NCBI GenBank assembly: GCA_014529385.2
Contig: CM043945.1
Coordinates: 153,763,741 to 153,827,740, forward strand
Length of the DNA stretch: 64,000 bases
Reading direction: 5' to 3'
Source: Adiantum capillus-veneris
Lineage: Eukaryota > Streptophyta > Polypodiopsida > Polypodiales > Pteridaceae
In this document: positions 39,738 through 49,097 of the stretch, in pieces
Layout: every line of letters begins with the position of its first letter
How positions within the stretch are numbered: position 1 is the first letter of the stretch
Notes under the pieces: generated by a model
Databases searched by the model: none
Seen by the model: only the letters and a program-made list of their open reading frames with translations
What the model was told of the DNA's origin: nothing
Program-made: the position numbers and the translations under genes

Positions 39738-41742
39738 GAGAGTAACCAAAAGGACATTCTTAGAATGGGTAGTCAAGCCAAAGCAAGGACTATCAATAAC
39801 AACGCTACTTAGGGAATTTGAGCGGCGCTATGCACAACTCACAAGGACAGAAAGGGCCACACTAGATGGAGAGAAGACAGATCTTTTCTTACAAGCTGCA
39901 GGTAAAGAGTTTCAAGAAAATTTGGAGCTTCTTCTTGAAGATAAAGATGTTGAGAAAGGACTAAAGACCGATTGGAATGAAGTTGAAGGTGTTGACTCGT
40001 TGCTTGCCAAACGACAAAGAAGAAGGGACAAGATGGCAGTAAACACTACAAGTTCTTCAACCTCAAGTTCTGACAAAATGGTAAACCCTACTTATATAGC
40101 TCCTAAGTTTGATGAATCTATGCTAGATGAACTTGTGAAGGGAATGCGTGACTTGAAGGTGAAGCTTGCAAAGCTTGAAGAAAAAGGCCAACCATCAGGG
40201 CCACTTCCTAGGCAAAGACAACAGCCCAAAGAAGGGTTTGTTAATAGATGTATTTGGTGTGATAGTACAGACCATGTAAGAAGGGATTGTGATGATTTTA
40301 GTGATGCTTTGTCAAAAGATGTTGTCTTTTTTAAGGATGGTAAAATCCACTTAAGAGAGACAGGTCTACCCTTGAGAACTAACTTTGGGAAGGGGGGAAT
40401 GCAAACCTTAGTTGAAGATATGTCAACTAACCATGCCAGCTCTTCAGTTGAGGCAGCTATTTATGGAGTAAAAATTGAGCATTTTTGTGATGAAGAGGTG
40501 ATTGACCATCATGGTCAAATTTGGCCAAACGTCATGCAATTAGCTAAAAAGGGAAATCTTACAAAAGAGATTCTACATGAAGCAGGTGATTGCATATGTC
40601 TAGAAACAGGATGGAATGATCCAGTGGACTCATTGTCAGTGCATGCCTACATTACAAAATGCCAACAAAATGAGGCAATTGTAGAAGAGAAGCGCAGACG
40701 TGAGAATGCTGATGAAGGACCATCAAAAAGAGCTTCTAGAAGTGGGGGAAGAAGCGACTCAATGCCTTCTCAAATACCCTCGACACAAGGAGCATCTCCA
40801 CCTGAAGTACTCATGGAGGAGTCTACAACAGGAAAGAAGAAAGAGCCAACAAAAGGTAAGACAAAAGACCCAAATTATAAACTACAATCTCATATTGAGG
40901 TTGCTACAGATTTAAAGAAAGTCTTGGAGGAAAGGATGTTGAATAGCAAAATTGAGTTTACTCTGGGAGAAGTTCTTGGCATTGCAAAGCGTGAATTCCA
41001 TGAGGAGATCATTGACATCATCAAGAGGAAGAGGCAAACCCTTGCTGAAGTTTCTCGTCCACAGGCTGAAGGGGAAACCTCGAAGACACAAGGGATGCAG
41101 CTGCTAAATAAGGAGGATGATGGAGCTGTGGTAGGATGCTACCAATCTAGTGGGAGAGTGAAGCAAGTGCATTTCTCAAATGATGATGAAGAAGTTGAAG
41201 ATATTCCTAGGAGCTACTATTCACGAAGTCATTGGGCAAGGGCTACTACAGAAACTTTGGTCAAGGTAGGTGATCTTGAAGAGCCATTTGTTGCCTCGAT
41301 TGACCATGGTTCAGAAATAAACATAATGTCAAAGAGTCTTTACAAAAAGTGCAATTGGCCGATGGACACAGATCATGGATGGATGGTAAAAGTGGCAAAC
41401 AATTCATCCGGTGAATTGTATGCAGCATGTCCAGGTGTGAAGGTAACAATAGGTGTTGTAAAGATTGACCAAAACTTCTTTGTACAGGATACATCTTCAT
41501 ATCATCTCATCCTTGGACAGCCCTACATTGTGGGAGTTCGAATGGAAACAAAGGTAATGGACGATGGTTCGTCATATGCTAGGATACGTAGCAAAGATGG
41601 TAAACGAGCTGTCCAATTTCTCACAGTTTGTGTAAACCATGAAAGAAATCGTGACAACCTCAAAGAACATCCTCTACCAAAGGTAAGCAAAGAGTTTCAT
41701 GATCATAGAGAAATGATGGGTTTTGGCCAAGTACCATTGTAA
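39733..41742 (+). pseudogene. Element D Gag C-terminal part, zinc knuckle and protease
   Basis: One frame of about 670 codons. Early part: LREFERRYAQLTRTERATL, LLEDKDVEKGLKTDWNEVE. Zinc knuckle CIWCDSTDHVRRDC near 40250. A long acidic linker follows. Protease: ASIDHGSEINIMS (D-H-G at 41302-41310), VKVTIGVVKIDQNFFVQ, YHLILGQPYIVGVRMET, DDGSSYARIRSKDGKRAVQF. D-H/D-G-S-E-I/V-N active sites occur in fungal-type elements. A stop at 41740 precedes the pol entry. Confidence 0.85.
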
Positions 41743-42224
41743 AGCGGGATTGCAGTGGTACAGAAAGAAAAAGGGTCTCGCCTGATCCAAAAATAGGTGA
41801 AAATTTCTCAATGAGCTCCTTGGTGACAAGGAATGGATCAGTATGTTTTACAAAACTTGAAGATTTGAAGAGATGTGAGAGGCAATATGTGCATAATGTA
41901 CAAATAGGCATGAAAAAGAGTGGGTTGCTAAAGCCTACTGATAATGTTTTGGGTTTGTGTGAACAAGTTTCTTTTGTAGATACTATAGGTGAGCTTGATG
42001 CTATAATGAGGTCTAGTTTGCATCTTGAAAATGAAGTTGTGGAAGTTTGCTCTATGGAAATGTATCAAGTAATAGAAGCCTTTAAAGAAAGCCAAATAGT
42101 TGGCCCAGAAGTCCATGTTGAAACTAAATACAAGAGTGTAGCAAAGAAGGTGAAACCAGTAGCTTCACCCTTACCACCCAAGAACAGGGAAAAGATTGAG
42201 CAGGCTTTTTTACAACCAGTTTGA
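41743..42224 (+). pseudogene. Element D protease-RT linker
   Basis: After the stop (VPL*), stops persist to about 41810. Then the frame 41811-42224 gives LKRCERQYVHNVQIG, VEVCSMEMYQVIEAFKESQ and ETKYKSVAKKVKPVASPLPPKNREK. The KYKxVAxKVxPV phrase is typical just ahead of RT in the fungal-type lineage. A frameshift at 42218 joins the RT frame. Confidence 0.65.
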
Positions 42225-44233
42225 GGAATCCTAAAAAGATCGGGCATACCTTCACAAAGGAGTCTTTTCAAGAGTTGCAGATTGGTTGTGAGGAGTTTCT
42301 AACACAGGAGGAGACAAAGTTCTTCAAAGAAATGCTTTCAAAGCATCGTAAGGCTTTTGCATTTGAGCCACATGAGATAGGATGTGTTGATCCTTCTATT
42401 GTAGCTCCTATGGTAATTTTCACAATACCTCATGTGCCTTGGAATCTGCGGCCTATTCCGGTTCCAAAGGCTCATTTGCCAAAGTTAGTAGAGCTACTGA
42501 ATGAGAAAATCAAAATGGGAATCTTGGAGCCTTCTTGTGCTCCATACTCAAACAGGTGGTTCACAGTTCCGAAGAAGAATGGTTCTCTACGCTTCATCCA
42601 AGATATGCAACCGGTGAACAAGGTGACAATTAGAAATGTAGGTACAGGTCCAATTGTGGATGAGTTTGCAGAGGCGTTTGTAGGGAGGGTAATCTACTCA
42701 ATGGGGGATCTCTACTCAGGGTATGATCAATTTCAGCTTGCAATCGAAAGCAGAGACTTGACAACCATGAGGACACCTTTGGGTTTGGTAAGGATGTGTA
42801 CCTTGCCACAAGGAGCAAACAACTCGGTTGCACATATGATGAATGGGATGAATAAGGTCTTACGTGACTTTATTCCTCAAATCACAATGCCTTTCATTAA
42901 TGATTTGCCTATCAAAGGATGTGAAGAAAGTGACAAAGATGAAGCTTTGGATCTCAAAGGATGTTGCAGGTTTGTGGTAAATCACATAAATGATTGTGAT
43001 AAAATTTTGTGTAGGTTGGAAGAAGTGAATCTTACATTGTCAAGGAAAAAGTCTATGTTTGGTGTCAAAGAAGTGCTCATTGTGGGGCACATGTGCGGGC
43101 CATATGGTAGGAAACCTTGTCCATCAAAGGTAGATTCCATCCAAAGAATAAAAGAAACATGCACTAGCATCACTGAGGTTAGAAGGTTTCTAGGAGCATG
43201 TGTCTTCTATGCTATTTGGATTCCACATTATGCACATGTAGCTGATCCTCTTTATCATCTGCTTAGAAAGAATCAGAAGTTTAAATGGACAGAAGCACAT
43301 GTAAAATCCATAAAAAAGCTAAAGAAGTTTCTCCAGTCAGCAACAACTTTGAGAAAGGTAGACTATGAGTGTCAAAGGCCAGTAATTGTGACAGTAGACA
43401 CTTGTCCTACAGGGATTGGATGGGCAATAGGGCAAGATGACAAAGAAGGACACATGTATGTGGTAAGATTTGGATCAAAGGTACTAAGTTCTTGCCAAAG
43501 AAACTATCCACAGATAAAGAGAGAGTTATGGGGTATGGTTACAGCCTTGAAAATTGGGAAAGAGTACCTAACTGGTGCATGTGTGGTTGTAGAAACAGAT
43601 TGTCTACCACTTCTTGGGATGAATACAAGCTGCTCAACGCCAGACATTGCTATGTTGCGGTGGATTGCCTACATTAAGTCCTTAAATCTTGAGTTTAAGC
43701 ACATTGCAGGTAAAGACAATACGGTGGCAGATATGCTATCAAGGGCAAGGTATGAAGATGAGTCACAAATGATTGATGAGGGAGATGATGTAGGTACAAA
43801 GTTCTATTATATCTCTCATGTCAAAGGTAACAATGTCTGCATGACTAATTCACTTGAATTTTTCTTGAAAGATCTTTATGAAGGTGATTGGATTTCTATT
43901 GGAAGCTACTTGAGTACTCTAACAAAACAGGATGATTGGTCTGAACAAGAATTCAAGAGGATACGCAGGAAAGCATATGGGTACTTTTTGAGGGATGGTT
44001 ACTTGTGGAAGCATCCTAAACAAAAGGGTGCTACACCAAAACGGGTTATATGTAAAAAAGAGACTCAAGTAAAGCTCATGAAAGAGTTTCATGAGAGTCT
44101 ATGGGATGGACACAGGGGTGTGTGGGCAACCTTCTCCAAGTTGAAAGAAAAATACTGGTGGAAGGGTATGTATAAAGATGTATCTCAGTTTGTAGAGTCA
44201 TGTGTAACTTGTCAAATGTATTCAAATTTTTGA
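42221..44233 (+). pseudogene. Element D reverse transcriptase, RNase H and integrase zinc module (670 codons)
   Basis: RT residues 40-320: KAFAFEPHEIGCVDP, HVPWNLRPIPVPKA, YSNRWFTVPKKNGSLRFIQDMQPVNKVTIR, motif A MGDLYSGYDQ (Asp163), TPLGLVRMCTLPQGANNS, motif C FINDLPIKG. The first Asp of DD is Asn227 (AAT at 42899), so RT is inactive. RNase H 385-510: VTVDTCPTGIGWAIG, QIKRELWGMVTAL, VVETDCLPLL, IAGKDNTVADMLSR. Zinc module 620-665: EFHESLWDGHRG and CVTCQ, then a stop. Confidence 0.9.
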
Positions 44234-44872
44234 CATCGTGATGGATTGCACCCTACATATCCACTAGCCATGCACTATAAATAGGTTGTGGATCTAGTCA
44301 CAATGCCTTAAGGACTCTTGCAGATGAGATACTTGGTTCTTGCACGAGAAGACCTAACTAATCAGGTTGAAGGAAGAGCATTAAGAGCTAAAACCACAGA
44401 ATCTGTGTGCAAATTCCTTCTTAAAGAGATGATTTTCCGTTATTGTTGTGTGGGAAAAATCACTGCAGATAGAGGTGAACTGGATGCCGAAGAAGCAAGG
44501 GAGTTCCTTTCTAGATTAGGAATCAAGATTTCTCTTACTACAGCTTACAACCCTGAAGGAAATGGAAAGAGTGAAAGAGGGCATCCTCCTATCATCAAAG
44601 CTTTGGCCAAGGCTTGTGAAGGAAGAGTTGGTGAGTGGCCAAAATTGTTACCATATGCTTTATGGGATGATCGTACAACACATAGCTCAGTAACTGGCTA
44701 CATGCCTGCAGAGCTAATGTATGGTCAAAAGCCAGTGATGCCGATTGAAGATACAATTCCCACATGGAATGTACTACCTTGGCAAGAGGGGCTTAGCAGG
44801 GAAGATCTCCTTGCACTGCATATAAGGCAACTAGAGAGAATACCTGGAGACATTGAAGCTGCAAAAGAATGA
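44234..44872 (+). pseudogene. Element D integrase core
   Basis: Reads HPTYPLAMHYK*VVDLVTMP* (first Asp, between TAG at 44281 and TAA at about 44308), then MRYLVLAREDLTNQVEGRALRAK, ITADRGELDAEEAREFLSRLG (second Asp), TTAYNPEGNGKSERGHPPI (Glu), LPYALWDDRTTHSSVTGYMPAELMYG. All three catalytic residues are visible. Phrases such as GRALRxKTTE and THSSVTGYMPAELM are of the fungal-type lineage. Ends at a TGA at 44870. Confidence 0.88.
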
Positions 44873-45268
44873 CTCAAAAATGCAAGGTTGAAAAACAAGG
44901 ACTACTTTAATAAGCGACATCGACTCAGGAGCAAAGCAATTGACAAAGATGACTGGGTTTTAGTGTATGATAGTAGCCTTGATAACCAGCACACAGTCAT
45001 GCGCAAGTTCTCAAAAAGATGGTTTGGACCATATGTTGTAAATCATGTGCATGAAAATTCTACTTACAGGTTGTCTGAACTAGATGGTTCAGAAGTAAAG
45101 ATTCTCATTGCAGGAAAAAGGATTAAAATGTTTAAGAGAAGAGGAGACAATGATCTAGAAGATGTTGATGAGGAAGAAGAGCAAAAAACAGGTGAATATC
45201 AAAGTGAACGTGAAGCTCTAGAACTGTCCAGTGAAGAAAAAAGCAAGGAAGATGTACAAGAGGTCTGA
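44873..45268 (+). pseudogene. Element D integrase C-terminal domain
   Basis: KNKDYFNKRHRLRSKAIDKDDWVLVYDSSL, MRKFSKRWFGPYVVNHVHENSTYRL, ELDGSEVKILIAGKRIKMF: an SH3-like GPY/F domain, then an acidic tail (EDVDEEEEQK). No chromodomain. It follows the core in frame after the single stop at 44870. The tail ends 46 bp before the PPT. Confidence 0.85.
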
Positions 45269-45314
45269 TCTTACAAAGAGACAATGTGGCACATACCGGA
45301 GGATGTGCAGGTTT

Positions 45315-45326
45315 AGAGGGGGTGGA
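45315..45326 (+). promoter_or_regulatory. Element D polypurine tract
   Basis: AGAGGGGGTGGA directly before the 3' LTR start TGTCG. Canonical position and composition. Confidence 0.8.
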
Positions 45327-46235
45327 TGTCGTGCTGTGGCACGTATATAGTGGGAACGGGCATTAAACGATTTATCTTGTGACTTTTTGATGCATAAGTA
45401 TAATTCATATAATACTCATATTCATAAATAAAAGCTTTCTACCATACCTTAGTATTACCTTTGAAGTAATATAAATGTACGTTACCATTAGAAAGTACTG
45501 CAAGAGAAGTATCAATGATTGTGCCTCTTTTTGTCTGGGGGAAAAGCATTTGTATATTTCTTCTAATATCTCAACTATACCCTACCATATATAAATTATT
45601 TTCTTCTTTTTACATTTATTTAATAATATAACCCTTCAATAATGCATACCTTCTTGGATACATACAAGAGGGAAGGGCCTACTAGAAGACTTTATGATAA
45701 GGAAGATTCAAAGATTCTTGGACCATCCCAATTTGAAACTCCTTACCTAAGGGCATGGAGAAAAGGCCAAAACCAATTCAATCTCTTTTAGTAGGCCAAT
45801 TTTTCCTTTTGAAGCATGTCAATCCGAGTTACAGGTCAAAAGTTACAGGGAAACCAGTGAAAAACCCTCTCACAACTACACTGCAAGAAGAGATGGTAAA
45901 CAGATGAATCAAGTGAAAAGAGGTAATCTTGGTCTTTTTCCATAAAATAAGATATTTGGAGATAAAATACACAAGCATGTGAATGTGACACCTCAAAGAT
46001 GCCTTGAAGGACAAGACACACAAGTTGGGACCCCCTGCTGGAGCCACATAGAAGATGCCTAGGTGGGGCCCACATACATCATGCACCCACATGGAGCCTC
46101 AACGACCAAAAATTCTGAATTTCATGATATTTTGAGTCCTAATATTTCCCATTTTAAGAAATATACAAAGAACATTTGATTTGGGCTAACTCTTTAGCTT
46201 AATCAAGTGATTATGTAAAACATGGCTCCCTCACC

Positions 46236-46244
46236 TATAAAAAG
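46236..46244 (+). promoter_or_regulatory. TATA box of element D 3' LTR
   Basis: TATAAAAAG; matches the boxes at 38811 and 62098. Confidence 0.75.
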
Positions 46245-46399
46245 GGCAACCTTCTCTTCATTGGGGCAAGTTATGAATGAGTGAGAATAGCTCAATTCCA
46301 TAGTGTCACACTCATCTTCGTGCCACACTTTCTCTTGAAGAAAGGCTGAAGTCTTGCCTCATCTTCTCTCTCCATTTAGGTGGTGGCGATTGCTCTCAT

Positions 46400-46757
46400 G
46401 TAAGATATATGTTGCTAGTTTTTCTTTCATTTGTATATCTAGTCCAATACTTGTCTTTAACTCCTTCTCTATCTCTCATTATTTATCTTTAATACCACCA
46501 CCACACTTAGATCTATCTCTAATTCTATCTTTACTCCTCCTTTCATCTCTCTTGTTGTGTCCTAATTGTTTCATTGGAAGGTATTCAAGCAGCCATCTTG
46601 TCAATGTAACGGGCACAACCTTCTTGCGGGAAATAGCTATGTGCACAAGGTTAGTAACCATATCTTCATCTTTCACAAGCACCTCTCTCTCTTAAGGTTC
46701 TCATTCTCTTCAACAAACTGTAGAATCTCCTTGCTACAGGTACTTCTCTCCCCGCAG
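46400..46757 (+). other. Candidate intron in the transcribed part of LTR D
   Basis: GTAAGATAT donor at 46400 and TCTCTCCCCGCAG acceptor ending 46757. LTR E has matching GTAAGATGT (62380) and the same acceptor (62564), although the interior has diverged in length (358 against 185 bp). Removal leaves the ATG of LTR ORF 1 as the first ATG after the acceptor in both copies. Confidence 0.4.
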
Positions 46758-46760
46758 TAT

Positions 46761-46785
46761 CCTTATTGCCTAAGGGCAACAATAG
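46761..46785 (+). other. Conserved stem-loop after the candidate splice acceptor
   Basis: TTGCC (46766-46770), loop TAAG, GGCAA (46775-46779). In LTR E the loop is TACG (62578-62581) closed by C-G, a UNCG-type tetraloop. About 60 surrounding bases (GCAGTATCCTTATTGCC... AATAGGGCTTGGGAG) are nearly identical in D and E while flanks diverge. Confidence 0.6.
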
Positions 46786-46866
46786 GGCTTGGGAGAGAAA
46801 CTCTCTTCTTCTTCTCCTTTCACTTGTTTCACACCTTTATCTTTGAACATACTAAGTATATCATCG

Positions 46867-47091
46867 ATGAATAACCATAATCCACATAGAGGCAATTTTT
46901 TTCATTTCCATTCTGTGCAATCTATTAGGGTCAACATTTGGATTAGTCGAAAGATTCACTTTCAGCAACGCATAGTGTTTCTATTTGGTCCTGAAAGGCT
47001 TAACGAAATACTTCTCTCACTAGATCCCATCATACTACCTATTATTGACTATAACTTCTCTTTTGATGTGAGTGTGGTTATTTTATTATGA
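46867..47091 (+). CDS. LTR ORF 1 (74 aa), conserved small protein encoded in the LTR
   Basis: MNNHNPHRGN, then FHFHSVQSIRVNIWISRK, FQQRIVFLFGPERLNEILL, DPIILPIIDYNFSFDVSVVILL. Compared with LTR E over 53 shared codons, I count 19 synonymous and 3 amino-acid-changing codon differences, the pattern of purifying selection. It is also homologous to ORF 2 next to it. The hydrophobic C-terminus (VVILL) ends at a TGA that overlaps the ORF 2 ATG (ATGA). No known family recognised. The RNA would carry it ahead of gag. Confidence 0.7.
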   Translation: MNNHNPHRGNFFHFHSVQSIRVNIWISRKIHFQQRIVFLFGPERLNEILLSLDPIILPIIDYNFSFDVSVVILL

Positions 47092-47300
47092 ATCAAGAGG
47101 ATTTGTACACACAACTAATCCCCATCGCTAGACAAAACATATACATTGTAGTAAGCACAAAGCTACAGTTCCAAAGAGCAATCCGTAGCTTATTTGGTCA
47201 ACAAAGATTAAATATCATTAACTCATCCATTAACCCTTTTATCCTACCCATGATACGATATGATCATAATCTCGATGTTTTCATTTTTGTTTTGTTCTAA
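47088..47300 (+). CDS. LTR ORF 2 (70 aa), paralogue of LTR ORF 1
   Basis: MNQEDLYTQLIPIARQNIYIVV, QFQRAIRSLFGQQRLNIINSS, NPFILPMIRYDHNLDVFIFVLF. Shares the FQxxI..LFGxxRLN.I..S..PxILPxIxY core and hydrophobic end with ORF 1 (roughly 20 of 49 aligned residues identical). Against LTR E, 57 codons give 18 synonymous and 6 replacement differences. Starts within the ATGA overlap, which suggests termination-reinitiation. Function unknown. Confidence 0.7.
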   Translation: MNQEDLYTQLIPIARQNIYIVVSTKLQFQRAIRSLFGQQRLNIINSSINPFILPMIRYDHNLDVFIFVLF

Positions 47301-47501
47301 CTATCTTCCATGAATTCTCTCCATCACGTGTGTGTTTGTAAGGAAAAGTGAGTAGCTTATTTGGCTACATTTCTTCTTTAGCTCTAGAAGCTATGTTATC
47401 TACATCTTAGCTCTTTCTCATAACCCTTGAGCTTCCTCACAAACTCTCACAGCAAGAGGCCCGGTGCCTTCCTGGCAAGACCGCCTACTTCTTGACAGCG
47501 T

Positions 47502-48548
47502 GAAACACATCCTAAATCATCTGAAATTTCACATGGTATCTACAACATGTATCTCTCTTGCTCATGAATCGCGCATATCAAGGCTTGCAAGCCTCAAAAG
47601 AAACGCTAACAAATGGTGATATCGGGGTGGGCATCTTGGAGTGCACAAAAGAGCTAACTCTACATAATCTCAAGAATCACAGCACCATGCTCTATATATT
47701 GCTTGCATCCAACCCTATGTCAAATTGTCTTTTTGAAGTTTGGTAAGACACAACAATTCTCCTTCTAAAATTTTCTCCCTCATGCAAGAATCTCAAATGC
47801 ATGAACATTGTGGAGCATACCCACTGCTCGCCCAGAGCTCATGACTATGTCCCAAATCAAGTTTTCGTCTCTTAAGGCATCAAGCACGCAAGGTGGGCCA
47901 ATGAATAAACACACGAGATGTGGCCCAAGAAATACATGTGAACAATGTAGTTTCCTCCACTATGGTGAGTGTGAGGTGAGTTGTAAGTGCATCCCTAGAG
48001 CATCACCTGGATAGTGCAATGTATGAGCACCTAACATCATCTACAACTATCAACATAAAACTACAAATCCTTGAATTATGGATCTCGATAGCTGTGCATG
48101 TCTCAATGACACAAGGTTATAGCAACAAATGCTCGCGCACATGAGTACATGAATCAAAGATCGATTTCATTGAGGTACATTTTTGCAATGATGTATCCAT
48201 GATATCTAGCACTAGACGTGCTAAGTGAGCATCCCATCATCAAAGGAGTAGGCTCCAAAGCTAAAGTAGGATCCACACTCATCTTTATGCCAACTCTAGA
48301 GGGTGCTTCAAGAACTTGTAGGATGCTTCAACTCTAAAGTAGGATCCACAAAAAACATAAGACAAATGTGCTGCATCGATGGATTGGTAAAATGCTCCGC
48401 AACTAGTGATACCATATGAATCTTTCCAAAGGTACCCATTGTGGGAGGTGTGAACTTGCCAATGCGTGTTGCATCTACTAGTGGAGTTGTAGATGGTGAG
48501 GCCAATGGTGGAGGGTTCAAGGATAGGAACTAAGGCAAATAGCCGGGG
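47502..48548. other. Unassigned sequence right of element D
   Basis: About 1 kb of diverged non-coding sequence, continuing the D target. ORFs of 60-70 codons (47558-47746, 47808-48014) show no motif. Nothing else seen. Confidence 0.4.
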
Positions 48549-48549
<1 letters not shown>

Positions 48550-48629
<80 letters not shown>

Positions 48630-48665
48630 AGAAGAAGAAAAAGAGAAGAGAGAAGAAGAAGAAGT
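48550..48665. repeat. Compound microsatellite (TA)n(GA)n(GAA)n
   Basis: TA repeats to about 48590, GA repeats to about 48626, then GAA-type repeats. The apparent ORF across it is low-complexity and not a gene. Confidence 0.95.
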
Positions 48666-48830
48666 GTCACCATCACACTATGATGCCTATATGGGAACAA
48701 CCTCTGAATACTCCATCATAGGGAGGATAATGGACTCCTTTAATACATCTGTATGTAGTCTTGCTCTTGAACATTGCTTGTGTTTTTAAGCCTTTTCTTT
48801 AATTTCTTCCACTAGAGCAATCTCTTCCAC

Positions 48831-49097
48831 TCTCAAACTTTGTGCATGAGATCCTTGTGATGTCTATCGTGCTTTTGAGACCTTTAATGTGATTGTGAAC
48901 CCATGCCTAGTTAGGAAAATGAGTGTTAGAATAGTTGATGATTGAATCAAGGAGGTATGAAGAGCAATCTCAAACTTTGTGCATGAGATCCTTGTGATGT
49001 CTTGCGTGCTTTTGAGACCTTTGTGATTGTGAACCCACGCCTAGTTCGGAAAATGAGTGTTAGAATAATGATTGAATCAAGTAGGCATGAAGGGCGT
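48831..49097. repeat. Tandem duplication, about 137-bp unit
   Basis: 48831-48967 and 48968-49097 both start TCTCAAACTTTGTGCATGAG and stay aligned to the end, with a few substitutions and small indels. Non-coding. Confidence 0.9.

Larger units (their letters stand above)
37942..47497 (+). mobile_element. Element D, Ty3/gypsy with fungal-type pol (9.56 kb)
   Basis: LTRs at 37942-39315 and 45327-47497 share TGTCG...GACA ends. GCGT flanks both sides (37938-37941 and 47498-47501), giving a 4-bp target duplication. PBS at 39322 and PPT at 45315. Gag-protease and pol frames are long, with few breaks. Pol motifs (HVPWNLRPIP, FxDLPIKG, DRGELDA, YNPEGNGKSERGH, RWFGPYVV) are those I know from fungal Ty3/gypsy elements rather than from the usual plant lineages. 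Two small ORFs lie inside the LTR. Confidence 0.92.
45327..47497 (+). repeat. Element D 3' LTR (2171 bp, undeleted)
   Basis: Fullest LTR of the family in this window. U3 is about 0.9 kb; TATA at 46236; the rest (about 1.2 kb) would be transcribed. It carries a candidate intron (46400-46757), a conserved hairpin, LTR ORF 1 and LTR ORF 2, then the end CTTGACA. Homologous throughout to LTR E. Confidence 0.92.
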
